Assembly: GCA_002345145.1 (NCBI GenBank)
Contig: DDVC01000195.1
Coordinates: 1-7,056, forward strand
Reading direction: 5' to 3'
DNA from: Bacteroidetes bacterium UBA2322
Lineage (GTDB): Bacteria > Bacteroidota > Bacteroidia > Chitinophagales > UBA2359
Length of the DNA: 7,056 nt
The notes beneath the pieces were generated by a model. It saw nothing but the letters and a program-made list of their open reading frames with translations. It searched no databases and was not told where the DNA came from. The translations under genes were made by a program, and so were the position numbers. Of the stretch, positions 1-6,601 are shown piece after piece. Position 1 is the first letter of the stretch, and every line of letters begins with the position of its first letter.

Positions 1-82
1 GCAGGAGGGTTTTGGGGGTTGCTTGAGTTGTTTGTGCAGACACAAACAATGGCAAAAATCGGGAAAAACTCATTTTCTTCAT
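1..82 (-). CDS. Possible 5' end of a gene running off the left edge
   Basis: An open minus-strand frame starts at ATG (82-80) and stays open for 27 codons to the window edge. An in-frame TAA lies two codons upstream (86-88), so this is the first possible ATG. The peptide begins MKKMSFSRFLPLFVSAQTTQ: a lysine-rich start followed by a short hydrophobic stretch and an Ala-Gln, which resembles a weak Bacteroidota export signal. A second in-frame ATG lies three codons downstream. I cannot name a product. Against it: the frame is very short, a perfect 9-bp hairpin (28-49) lies inside it, and both forward frames 1 and 2 are also open over much of this stretch. Forward frame 1 could instead be the tail of an upstream gene ending at the TAA at 82-84. 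Confidence 0.3.
   Translation of the reverse strand, partial: MKKMSFSRFLPLFVSAQTTQATPKTLL
28..49. repeat. Perfect 9-bp hairpin
   Basis: TTGTTTGTG (28-36) and CACAAACAA (41-49) are exact reverse complements around a 4-base CAGA loop. No T-tract follows on either strand, so it does not look like an intrinsic terminator. It lies inside the possible minus-strand partial gene. Confidence 0.5.
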
Positions 83-514
83 AATTTAGAAATTTATGCG
101 GGGTTGAAAAATAATAATAATACCCTTCGCTTAAAATTGTGTTCCCATTGCGGGGTAATGTTAAGCATCTTTTTTCAATTTTGCAACTCATCGGGAAAAA
201 TATTTTTTATTTTTTGTGTTGAGTTGTTTCGGGATGCAAGTTTTGCAAAATGCTTGCACACACTACCACGTATTGTCATTTATAAGGGTAGCTTTTGCAA
301 GGGCGAAAAGGGTTTTTGTTTTCCCGAAGATTGTGGAGTTGGTTATCGGTATTCAGTACTATTTACTCCTTTGTTAGGTATTTACAAGTCGGGTGAACGT
401 TTTTTGTTAATTGCTTGTTTCTACTTTGTTTAGCGATTTGCATAAATTACTTAACCCGAAAAAAATCTTGCGGCAAACGTTGCCAAAAAGCAAGAAAGCC
501 TAAAACATTACCAA
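83..514. other. AT-rich intergenic region before the TPR gene
   Basis: This 432-bp stretch has no convincing gene. A forward frame is open through it to position 433, but it has a TTG start and a Cys/Phe-rich composition resembling no family I know. The region holds a 6-bp stem TGCAAG (235-240) / CTTGCA (253-258) whose loop contains the palindrome TTTTGCAAAA. The octamer TTTTGCAA occurs three times (179-186, 241-248, 293-300). No clean TAnnTTTG element precedes the TPR gene: the nearest approximations, at 289-297 and 422-428, have the wrong spacing. A partial -7 match for the minus strand (7 of 8 positions) lies at 106-113. Confidence 0.6.
467..494. promoter_or_regulatory. Bulged hairpin in the TPR gene leader, or minus-strand terminator
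   Basis: CTTGC-GGCAA (467-476) pairs with TTGCC (480-484) and, after a five-A bulge (485-489), with GCAAG (490-494). This gives ten base pairs around an ACG loop. The hairpin ends 20 bases before the ATG of the TPR gene. Read on the minus strand it is followed at once by A and seven T residues (465-459), the layout of an intrinsic terminator. That could stop antisense transcription coming out of the TPR gene. On the plus strand it would be a leader hairpin near the ribosome-binding region. The pairing is visible; the function is inferred. Confidence 0.4.
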
Positions 515-1930
515 ATGTATAAAGACAATCACGACGAACAACCATATAGTAAAGAAGAAGTGCTGGAGCTGGTAAGCCAATATGAAACCATGCTCCGAAA
601 CAGAGAGCAATTGTATTTTGACCACAACAGTCTGGAAGATATTATTGATTACTACGAAGCCGCAGGCGTTTGGGATAAAGCCGACAGCGCCATACAGTAC
701 GGGCTAACGCAATACCCAAACTCGGGATATTTTATTGCCAAAAAAGCAATGTCGTTGTTTGAAGAAAAAAAGTACAAACAAGCTCTCGAAATGGTGGAAA
801 AAGCCTTGCTTTTATCGCCCAACGATTTAGACTGCCTTATCCTGCAAGCCGATTTATATAACCAATTGGGCAAGCCAAAATTAGCGCTCAATTTGCTCAA
901 ACAGGCTCTTCAACAGTTTGGAAAAGAAGACCAATCGGATATATTAATTGCTGTTTCCGATGTTTTTGAAGCGGGAGGGCTAATGCATAAATCGTATAAA
1001 GCGGCTAAAAGAGCGCTGGCTTTATGCCCCGATAACGAAATGGCACAAATTAGGTATGATTACATTGCCACTGAAACCGAAAATTATCGCGAGAGTATTG
1101 CTGTACAACGAAAACTTATAGGCAAAAATCCATATAATTTTTTGGCTTGGTACCACTTGGGCAATGCCTACTACGGCTTAGACCGATATAAAAAAGCCAT
1201 TGACGCTTATGATTACGCCCTTGCCATAAATGAAGATTTTGCCCCTGCCTACCGCGATAAAGCCGACTGCTACTATGAACTGGGCAACTACCCACATGCC
1301 AAAAAACTTTACCTCACTGCTTTGCAAATGGGCTTTAAAGATGCTGATTTGCTGTACTCGCTGGGTGTTACCGGTTTACACCTGAAAGAGTATGATGAGT
1401 GTATGCTCTTTTTGAAACAAACCCTTGAATTAAGCCCACAGTATGCCGATGCTTTTTATTATATGGGTGAGTGCTGCAAGGAACAGGGTAAAGCAACAGA
1501 GGCTTTGGAGTATTTTTCAAAAGCTCTGTCTATAGATGGTAAGAACGACACCTATTTATATGCAGTGGCTGAAATTCATGAAAAGGAGGAGCGTTTTGAA
1601 CTGGCTTTAATGTATTACCACGAAGCGCTGGAAATTAACAAAGAGGTGGCAGGGTACTACCTTAAAGTGGCAAGTATGTTTTGTATGTTAGAAATGGTGA
1701 ACGATGGGATAGAGCTGCTTGAATTTGCCACCCGAAAATTCCCCGATATGGCAGAACTATTTTATGTTACAGCTATGCTGCTGCTGCATGAAGGGAAAAA
1801 GCAAACGGCTTATATATACCTTTCACGCGCTATACAGTTAGATAAAGATGGTCTTCAGAAGGTGTTTGAAACCATGCCGCATATTAAAAACGACCCCGAT
1901 ATTAACCTACTGTATCTGCTAAATGGTTAA
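515..1930 (+). CDS. Tetratricopeptide repeat (TPR) protein
   Basis: This 471-residue protein consists almost wholly of TPR helix pairs and probably acts as a cytoplasmic scaffold; its partner is unknown. Clear repeats carry the W/Y-x2-L-G-x3-Y ... A-x3-Y/F-x3-A-L pattern, for example residues 210-240 (AWYHLGNAYY, then AIDAYDYALAIN), 245-270, 313-340 (AFYYMGECC, then ALEYFSKALSI) and 347-375. More divergent repeats cover 55-100, 105-135 and 381-440. The N-terminal segment YFDHNSLEDIIDYYE (34-48) is not a TPR core; from memory it resembles the start of a conserved TPR family in Bacteroidota. No signal peptide or membrane segment is visible. The ATG has an A-rich upstream with no Shine-Dalgarno, normal for the phylum. 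The gene converges on the kinase gene across 26 bp. The class is certain; the specific role is not known. Confidence 0.93.
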   Translation: MYKDNHDEQPYSKEEVLELVSQYETMLRNREQLYFDHNSLEDIIDYYEAAGVWDKADSAIQYGLTQYPNSGYFIAKKAMSLFEEKKYKQALEMVEKALLLSPNDLDCLILQADLYNQLGKPKLALNLLKQALQQFGKEDQSDILIAVSDVFEAGGLMHKSYKAAKRALALCPDNEMAQIRYDYIATETENYRESIAVQRKLIGKNPYNFLAWYHLGNAYYGLDRYKKAIDAYDYALAINEDFAPAYRDKADCYYELGNYPHAKKLYLTALQMGFKDADLLYSLGVTGLHLKEYDECMLFLKQTLELSPQYADAFYYMGECCKEQGKATEALEYFSKALSIDGKNDTYLYAVAEIHEKEERFELALMYYHEALEINKEVAGYYLKVASMFCMLEMVNDGIELLEFATRKFPDMAELFYVTAMLLLHEGKKQTAYIYLSRAIQLDKDGLQKVFETMPHIKNDPDINLLYLLNG

Positions 1931-1932
1931 GC

Positions 1933-1945
1933 GCCTCAAAAAGGC
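1933..1945. terminator. Small hairpin between convergent genes
   Basis: GCCT (1933-1936) and AGGC (1942-1945) form a four-base stem in the 26-bp gap between the stop codons of the TPR gene and the kinase gene. It is too short to be a convincing terminator, but nothing else in the gap could serve. Efficient termination would otherwise have to occur inside the opposite gene. Confidence 0.2.
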
Positions 1946-1956
1946 AACAAGGGGGG

Positions 1957-4848
1957 TTAGTTCGTTACTTTTACTTTCATTTTTTCTACTGTGTCTAACA
2001 GCTCAAAATGGGCATTGAGGCAAGTGGCAGCCAGTGTTTGCACCCACTGTTGTAATTGGGTGGGGTTAATTTTATTTTCCCATATTTGGTTTTCTATGCT
2101 TTTGGCAAGTTCGCGCATGGTATCCATGCCCATATAGGCGCAGGTGGACTTGAGCTTGTGCGCAATGGCTTTTAGTTCTTGCCAGTTGTGAGCTGCTCCG
2201 TGTTTTTTTAGGGTAGCTATTTCATTGGGCAAATCGGCTACAATGGTTTCTAACATGAGCAGCAGGGTATCTTCATCATCTCCGGAAAGCGATTTAAGGT
2301 AATCTAAATTGGTGAGCGTGCCGGCGGCAGGTGTTTCGGCAGTAGTAGGGATTTGGTTAGTGTTTGTGTTTTGTTGGTTGGGCAGAATTAAGGCAAGCAC
2401 CTTGTTTAGTTTGGCATATAGGGCATCGGGGTTAATGGGTTTAGTAACAAACTCATTCATACCGGCATCAAAACAGCGTTGTGCATTGGTATTAAAAGCG
2501 TGGGCGGTCATGGCTATAATAGGAATATGGCAAACAGGAGCGGGCAGTTTATTTCGGATATACTCTGTAGCTTCGTAGCCGTCCATAACCGGCATAGAAA
2601 TATCCATAAGTACAACATGATAAAAATTGCCTTTTTCTTGAAGGGCTTCTATGGCTTCCTGTCCGTTATTGGCAATGTGAATGGTGATTTTGTCTGACCA
2701 TTTTTTTAACAAGTCGGAGGCAACGAGTTGATTGAGTCTGTGGTCTTCTACCAGCAGCAGGTTAATGGGCGTATCGGGCGGAAGAAGTTGTTCTTTGGAG
2801 GCTACGGATAATTGTTCTTCATCGGCATATACTTTTACCTGTGGCAAATTTCCGGATACTAAGGCGGCGGGCAATAGTTTAAGGTGGTCGTTCAGTATAT
2901 CGTCGTATGCCTGCGATTCATGTGCGGTTTCAAAAAAAGCGTTAAAAGAAAAGGTAGCTCCTTTATTGGGTTCGCTTTCTAAGCGCATATTCCCCCCCAT
3001 GAGTTCGGCAAGGTTTTTGGCTATGGTTAGCCCCAGTCCGGTGCCACCATACAAGCGGGTAGTATCATCGGAGGCTTGGGTAAAACTTTCAAAAATTTTG
3101 TCTTTTTTATCGGGCGAAATGCCAATGCCGGTATCTTTAACAGAGAACTCTATTTCGAGCGTAAAATCGGTACTGTTTTTAAGCAGGGCTTTTAGCAGCA
3201 CTTCGCCCTTAACGGTGTATTTAATGGCATTGCTTAGGAGGTTATTTAAAACTTGGTAGAGCCTTACTGAGTCGCCCACAATAGTATCGGGCAGTGCGGC
3301 GTCTAACTGGGTAAAAAGTTGGTTTTGTTTTTCGTGGGCTTTAAATTTATAGGTGGCTATGAGGTCATTTATGAGGCTGCGCAGGTTAAAGGGGCGTTTT
3401 TCTAACTCAATTTTACCGGCTTCAATTTTTGAGAAGTCAAGGATATTATTGATAAGCCGGAGTAGGTTATCTGCCGATAGTTTAAGGGCATTTACGTATT
3501 CGGCTTGTTTGGGGCTGAGGGGGGTATTTTCAATAAGGTGCGCCATGCCTACTACTACGTTCATGGGGGTTCTTATTTCGTGGCTCATATTTGCCAGAAA
3601 CTGCTCTTTCATGCGTGCCGATTGCTCTGCCACATCTTTGGCTTTAATAAGTTCTTGTGTGCGTTTGGCGGTGGTAATATCGCGTATAATGCCATGAAAG
3701 CCCATTACCTCGCCATTGATAGATTTCCATAAATTGGCAGTAACAGCGCCGTCTATAACTTCACCGTTTGGGCGTAAAAAGGCAATTTCAAAATCTTTGG
3801 CGGCATTTGCTTTTTGGAGTTGGCTGTAAAAAGCGTCCCACTGTTCGGGTTTGGCAAACAGCGATTTAAAGGTAGCTTTTAGGAGTTGCTGCCGCGTAAG
3901 GTTAAACAGATGCAAAATGGAGTTGTTAAACTCGGTAAAAATGCCTTGTGCGTTGGTAATAAAGATGGCATCTTGCGATTCTTCAAACACAATTTGGTAG
4001 CGTTTTCGGCTTTGTTCCAGCATTTCTACCGTTTGGCGGTAGGCGCTTATGTCTTGAATAGCGCCGGTAATTCGTTGAATTTTACCGGTTTGGGGGTGGT
4101 ACTCTATTTGCCCTCTGTTGCGAAAAAATTTAGGTTGGTGCGGATTGCTGTTTACTAAACGATGCTCAAAATCAAAACCGGTTTGCTTTTGCTGCACCAA
4201 TTGTATATAGGGCAAAAGCGTTGTTTCTGCCTGTCCGGGCAGGGCAATGAGTTGTGTGAATAATTGGGTTAAATTGGTTGATGTAATTTGTTGTTTGGTA
4301 ATGCTCAGTATGTTTTCTATTTCTTCCGACCAGTATAAATAATTGTCTTCGGGCAGGTACTCGTAATTGCCTATGTGGGCTATGCGTTGTGCCAGCAGCA
4401 GGCGCTCTTCGCTCAGTTTAAGGTTTCGGGCAGTGGTTTGTACTTCGAGCAGCATTTTTTTTCGGTGAATGGCGTGCAGCACTGAGCGGGTAAGGGTGGT
4501 GGTTTCAATTTCGCCTTTTACCAGGTAATCTTGTGCGCCGGCTTCTACGGCTTTTATGCCCAAACTTTCGTCGTCTAAACCGGTAAGCACTACTATGGAC
4601 GAGCTGCGCGGAAAATTTTCGGCAGCTTTTAGCAGGGTATCAAAGCCTTTGCTGTCGGGAAGGTGTAAATCGAGCAAAATAATATCAAAATCATGCCCTT
4701 TTGCCGAAAGGTCAAACCCTTCTTGCAAGCGCATAACGTGGGTAAGCTCAAACTCAATAATGGGCGATTCGCGCAGGAATATCTCTACCAAACGGGCATC
4801 GCCGGGATTGTCTTCTATTAATAGTACTTTTACTTTATCTGACAACAT
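1957..4848 (-). CDS. Soluble hybrid histidine kinase, REC-PAS-PAS-HisKA-HATPase-REC-HPt
   Basis: This 963-residue multistep phosphorelay sensor has no transmembrane segment, so it should sense a cytoplasmic signal or a partner. REC1 covers about 5-125 (acidic pair E12/D13, phosphoacceptor D60, T89, K111). A helical linker runs to about 150. Two PAS domains cover about 155-270 (ending GAIQDIS) and 282-395 (ending GIIRDIT). HisKA has the H-box FLANMSHEIRTP with H423. The ATPase domain has an N-box (NNLLSNAIKYT, 535-545), G1 (DTGIGI, 572-577) and G2 (GGTGLGL, 601-607). REC2 covers about 695-818 (E701/D702, D749, T781, K803). The C-terminal HPt covers about 850-955 with H897 in AIAHKLKS. Every key residue is present, so the expected flow is H423 to D749 to H897. 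REC1 or a separate regulator would be the final acceptor. No output regulator lies next to the gene. The start is the first ATG, with a 12-bp palindrome directly upstream. Confidence 0.97.
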   Translation of the reverse strand: MLSDKVKVLLIEDNPGDARLVEIFLRESPIIEFELTHVMRLQEGFDLSAKGHDFDIILLDLHLPDSKGFDTLLKAAENFPRSSSIVVLTGLDDESLGIKAVEAGAQDYLVKGEIETTTLTRSVLHAIHRKKMLLEVQTTARNLKLSEERLLLAQRIAHIGNYEYLPEDNYLYWSEEIENILSITKQQITSTNLTQLFTQLIALPGQAETTLLPYIQLVQQKQTGFDFEHRLVNSNPHQPKFFRNRGQIEYHPQTGKIQRITGAIQDISAYRQTVEMLEQSRKRYQIVFEESQDAIFITNAQGIFTEFNNSILHLFNLTRQQLLKATFKSLFAKPEQWDAFYSQLQKANAAKDFEIAFLRPNGEVIDGAVTANLWKSINGEVMGFHGIIRDITTAKRTQELIKAKDVAEQSARMKEQFLANMSHEIRTPMNVVVGMAHLIENTPLSPKQAEYVNALKLSADNLLRLINNILDFSKIEAGKIELEKRPFNLRSLINDLIATYKFKAHEKQNQLFTQLDAALPDTIVGDSVRLYQVLNNLLSNAIKYTVKGEVLLKALLKNSTDFTLEIEFSVKDTGIGISPDKKDKIFESFTQASDDTTRLYGGTGLGLTIAKNLAELMGGNMRLESEPNKGATFSFNAFFETAHESQAYDDILNDHLKLLPAALVSGNLPQVKVYADEEQLSVASKEQLLPPDTPINLLLVEDHRLNQLVASDLLKKWSDKITIHIANNGQEAIEALQEKGNFYHVVLMDISMPVMDGYEATEYIRNKLPAPVCHIPIIAMTAHAFNTNAQRCFDAGMNEFVTKPINPDALYAKLNKVLALILPNQQNTNTNQIPTTAETPAAGTLTNLDYLKSLSGDDEDTLLLMLETIVADLPNEIATLKKHGAAHNWQELKAIAHKLKSTCAYMGMDTMRELAKSIENQIWENKINPTQLQQWVQTLAATCLNAHFELLDTVEKMKVKVTN

Positions 4849-4860
4849 AAAACCGGTTTT
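4849..4860. promoter_or_regulatory. 12-bp perfect palindrome abutting the kinase start codon
   Basis: AAAACCGGTTTT is an exact palindrome directly upstream of the kinase ATG, occupying positions -1 to -12 of its leader. Its place over the ribosome-binding region would allow a small hairpin or a dimeric protein site to affect initiation. Function is inferred; the symmetry is seen directly. Confidence 0.4.
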
Positions 4861-4999
4861 TGCAGTGGTGAGAGAGGAAGAATTTATAGTGGTTTAGTGT
4901 GCATAAAAGCGCAATGTTGCAACTGTAAACATCATGCAATTAAAATCATAGCGCGGTAAGGCGAGGGGGCATAGCTGTATTTGCCTAAATCTTATTGGG

Positions 5000-5007
5000 C
5001 AAAAATA
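5000..5007 (-). promoter_or_regulatory. Candidate -7 element for the kinase gene
   Basis: On the minus strand this reads TATTTTTG, an exact match to the Bacteroidota TAnnTTTG -7 consensus, about 150 bases before the kinase ATG. No good TTG/TTTG -33 element lies at the usual distance, so support is partial. It overlaps one arm of a 6-bp inverted repeat, TTTGCC (4980-4985) / GGCAAA (4998-5003). A second hairpin, TATAG (5015-5019) / CTATA (5025-5029), lies between it and the stop codon of the upstream gene and may mark the end of that transcript. Confidence 0.35.
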
Positions 5008-5046
5008 ATGCCATTATAGCTTGACTATACAGAAATGTGTTTTTGA

Positions 5047-5730
5047 TTACTCGGCAAGTAGGTAGCGCTGTTTAAGCAGCGGGCAAATTTTATACCGCTC
5101 TTCTCCGGTATCGGCATAAAGTTTTTGAAGCATATTATATACATTGCTTATGCCCAATATGTTTAACCACTCAAAAGGACCATGCGGGTAGTTTACGCCC
5201 ATTTTCATAGAGAGGTTTATATCTTCTTGGGTGGCGGTGCCTTCTTGTAAGGTGTAAAATGCTTCGTTAATAATCATGCAAATAATGCGGGGCATTACCA
5301 TACCTATACGGTCTGCCACTAAGCGGTAGTCTATGCCCAATTGGTTGAGGCGGTTGGTGAGTAACTGGGGGGCATCATTGTTTATAACCGCAATTTCCCA
5401 AATGGGGCGGTTAATGAAAGTAGGCAGCGAGTTGAATCGGGCAAATCGGGTTAAATCTTCATCGGTTAGGTAACGTCGTAAGGAGGCAAGTGTTTCAAAA
5501 TTTAAGCCCAACAAAATAAGCGCATTGGTAGCGTGTTTGTAATCGTAAATAATATCCCAGTAAGGGTAATACAGTTCATCTAATTCTAAGCGCGCATCAA
5601 TGATTAAATCATAAGCGCTAAAGTCTGTTATAGACTCATTGGGTAGCAGGTAATGTACGGGGCTGTTAGTGCCAAATCGGGCTTGCATTTCTTCGGTTTC
5701 CTGCTTGCCGCCTACAAATAAAACGTTCAT
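5047..5730 (-). CDS. Degenerate 3-hydroxyacyl-CoA dehydrogenase-like protein
   Basis: At 227 residues this protein is shorter than the roughly 280-295 of ordinary 3-hydroxybutyryl-CoA dehydrogenases. Residues about 135-222 match the helical C-terminal 3HCDH domain: VADRIGMVMPR (138-148), INEAFYTLQEGTATQEDI (154-171), MGVNYPHGPFEW (177-188), RYKICPLL (212-219). The N-terminal half should be an NAD-binding Rossmann fold, but its first strand reads VLFVGGKQE and lacks GxGxxG. Counting 12 residues back from the retained Glu (E112, in IWEIAV) puts Asn100 where the family has the catalytic His of HFFNP. The conserved catalytic Asn of the VNR motif is Pro147. It may bind an acyl-CoA without acting as a normal dehydrogenase, or use other chemistry. 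The ATG at 5730 is about 31 bases from a predicted transcription start. Neighbours give no pathway clue. Confidence 0.75.
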   Translation of the reverse strand: MNVLFVGGKQETEEMQARFGTNSPVHYLLPNESITDFSAYDLIIDARLELDELYYPYWDIIYDYKHATNALILLGLNFETLASLRRYLTDEDLTRFARFNSLPTFINRPIWEIAVINNDAPQLLTNRLNQLGIDYRLVADRIGMVMPRIICMIINEAFYTLQEGTATQEDINLSMKMGVNYPHGPFEWLNILGISNVYNMLQKLYADTGEERYKICPLLKQRYLLAE

Positions 5731-5767
5731 AGAAAGTATTAAGAATTAGGGGTTCGTTTTAGGGTAA

Positions 5768-5775
5768 CAAAAGTA
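5768..5775 (-). promoter_or_regulatory. -7 promoter element of the dehydrogenase-like gene
   Basis: The minus strand reads TACTTTTG, an exact match to TAnnTTTG, 37 bases before the ATG at 5730. The predicted leader is about 30 bases. No TTG lies 17-23 bases further upstream, so the -33 half is weak. Confidence 0.5.
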
Positions 5776-5831
5776 AGAAAGTTAAGCGATGCGTTTGCAC
5801 TAAACAATAAAATTGATAGAAAAAGTGCTTA

Positions 5832-5865
5832 TTGGGTAAGTAAATAACACAAAACCGTATTTTTG
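5832..5865 (+). promoter_or_regulatory. Promoter of the RidA gene
   Basis: TATTTTTG (5858-5865) exactly matches the Bacteroidota TAnnTTTG -7 element. A TTG (5832-5834) lies 23 bases upstream, within the range reported for -33 elements in this phylum. Transcription would start near 5871, giving a leader of about 110 bases before the RidA ATG. With the opposite element at 5768-5775 this makes a divergent promoter region. Confidence 0.55.
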
Positions 5866-5939
5866 TTCTACTTTTACGGGCTCAATTAAAGCGGACAAAA
5901 TACAAACAGGTAGGTAAACTATGCTCCTGCCCAATTTGT

Positions 5940-5967
5940 AAGGTTTTTTTTTGATGCACTAAACCTT
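5940..5967 (+). promoter_or_regulatory. Leader hairpin before RidA
   Basis: AAGGTTT (5940-5946) pairs perfectly with AAACCTT (5961-5967) around a 14-base loop that starts with a T run. It ends 14 bases before the RidA ATG, inside the predicted leader. It could affect translation initiation. The stem is AU-rich and may be weak, so this is a candidate only. Confidence 0.3.
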
Positions 5968-5981
5968 TTAAGCATAAAGTT

Positions 5982-6371
5982 ATGGCAAAGAAAATTGTTT
6001 TTACCGAAAATGCTCCCTCACCCATTGGTCCTTACAATCAGGCAGTATGGGCAGGCAATTTGCTGTTTATTTCGGGTCAGATAGCTATTAACCCCGAAAC
6101 CGGTGAATTGGTTACCGAAGAAGGCATAGAAGAAGAAACCCGACAAGTAATGGAAAACCTGCGCGCTATTTTGACTGCGGCGGGTCTTAGCTTTGAGCAT
6201 GTGGTAAAAACAAGCATTTTCTTAGAAGATATGGATAATTTTAACCGCGTAAACGAGTTGTATAGCCAATACTTTGACCATGATACTGCTCCTGCACGCG
6301 AAACCATAGAGGTATCGGGCTTGCCTAAAGATGTGAACGTAGAAATTTCTATGATTGCGGTAAAGGATTAA
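5982..6371 (+). CDS. ridA: RidA/YjgF/UK114-family reactive enamine/imine deaminase
   Basis: This 129-residue protein is full length for the family. RidA trimers hydrolyse 2-aminoacrylate and related enamine/imine intermediates released by PLP enzymes such as threonine/serine dehydratase. That prevents damage to other PLP enzymes in the cytoplasm. Family landmarks are all visible: SPIGPYNQAV near the N-terminus with the active-site Tyr (Y18), LLFISGQIA (27-35) with S31, F87-N88 before R89, and the C-terminal PARETIEVSGLP with the catalytic Arg at 106 (Arg105 in E. coli RidA), followed by VEISMIAV with Glu121. These residues indicate an active RidA-type deaminase rather than a non-catalytic Rid subgroup. 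The start is the first ATG, with an A-rich leader and no Shine-Dalgarno. It stands alone with its own promoter, not beside a dehydratase or amino-acid biosynthesis gene. Confidence 0.96.
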   Translation: MAKKIVFTENAPSPIGPYNQAVWAGNLLFISGQIAINPETGELVTEEGIEEETRQVMENLRAILTAAGLSFEHVVKTSIFLEDMDNFNRVNELYSQYFDHDTAPARETIEVSGLPKDVNVEISMIAVKD

Positions 6372-6387
6372 CCTGTGCTAATTTTGG

Positions 6388-6418
6388 GGCAGTTATTGCC
6401 GTTTGATTTTTTGTTTTT
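6388..6418 (+). terminator. Candidate terminator after RidA
   Basis: GGCA (6388-6391) pairs with TGCC (6397-6400) around a GTTAT loop, 16 bases after the RidA stop. A T-rich tract with runs of six and five T follows (6401-6418). The stem is only four base pairs (five with a G-T wobble), so termination may be weak. A competing pairing uses GGGCA (6387-6391) and TGCCC (6418-6422). Confidence 0.4.
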
Positions 6419-6472
6419 GCCCATTTGTGCCACCAAAACACCGCTTAAATTTGCCAATAGTTTATGCTAAAT

Positions 6473-6544
6473 GTAACTACTTAGGTACTTTATGCCATTC
6501 AAATTTATGGCGTATTTGCAAGCTACTTGGTAGTATTTCCGGCA
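6473..6544. repeat. 72-bp direct repeat, copy 1
   Basis: This matches 6602-6673 at 70 of 72 positions without gaps; the differences are at 6521 (A here, G in copy 2) and 6533 (G here, A in copy 2). Identity stops sharply at both ends. The unit has internal symmetry: a central hairpin ATGCCAT (6491-6497) / ATGGCGT (6506-6512) with one G-T wobble. It also carries two related flanking motifs, CTACTTAGGTA and CTACTTGGTA. It resembles a REP- or MITE-like non-coding element, but no transposase lies in the window. The function is unknown. Confidence 0.9.
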
Positions 6545-6554
6545 GCAATTAGCA

Positions 6555-6593
6555 CACGGATAACACGGATGCGGCTGATTTGGACAGATTTTT
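6555..6593. repeat. Degenerate 10-11-bp tandem tract (CACGGAT-like)
   Basis: Between the two 72-bp repeats the sequence reads as four decayed units: CACGGATAA, CACGGATGCGG, CTGATTTGGA, CAGATTTTT. I recall similar CACGGAT/ACGGATTT tracts scattered through intergenic DNA of many unrelated bacteria, but cannot check this here. It has no coding capacity. Confidence 0.5.
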
Positions 6594-6601
6594 GAAAAAT
6601 A

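Noticed and set aside
23..433. 136-codon plus-strand open frame in the left intergenic region
   Set aside because: It needs a TTG start, is rich in Cys and Phe, has no recognisable domain, and differs in codon use and composition from the neighbouring real genes. AT-rich non-coding DNA is the simpler reading.
652..900. 82-codon minus-strand frame inside the TPR gene
   Set aside because: It lies wholly opposite a well-supported TPR coding region and has no domain.
2732..3259. 175-codon plus-strand frame opposite the kinase gene
   Set aside because: It is a shadow of the kinase coding strand (Ser-rich, no domain). The other plus-strand frames within 2309-4897 fail for the same reason.
6018..6307. 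Minus-strand frames opposite ridA
   Set aside because: They overlap a certain RidA coding sequence and resemble nothing known.
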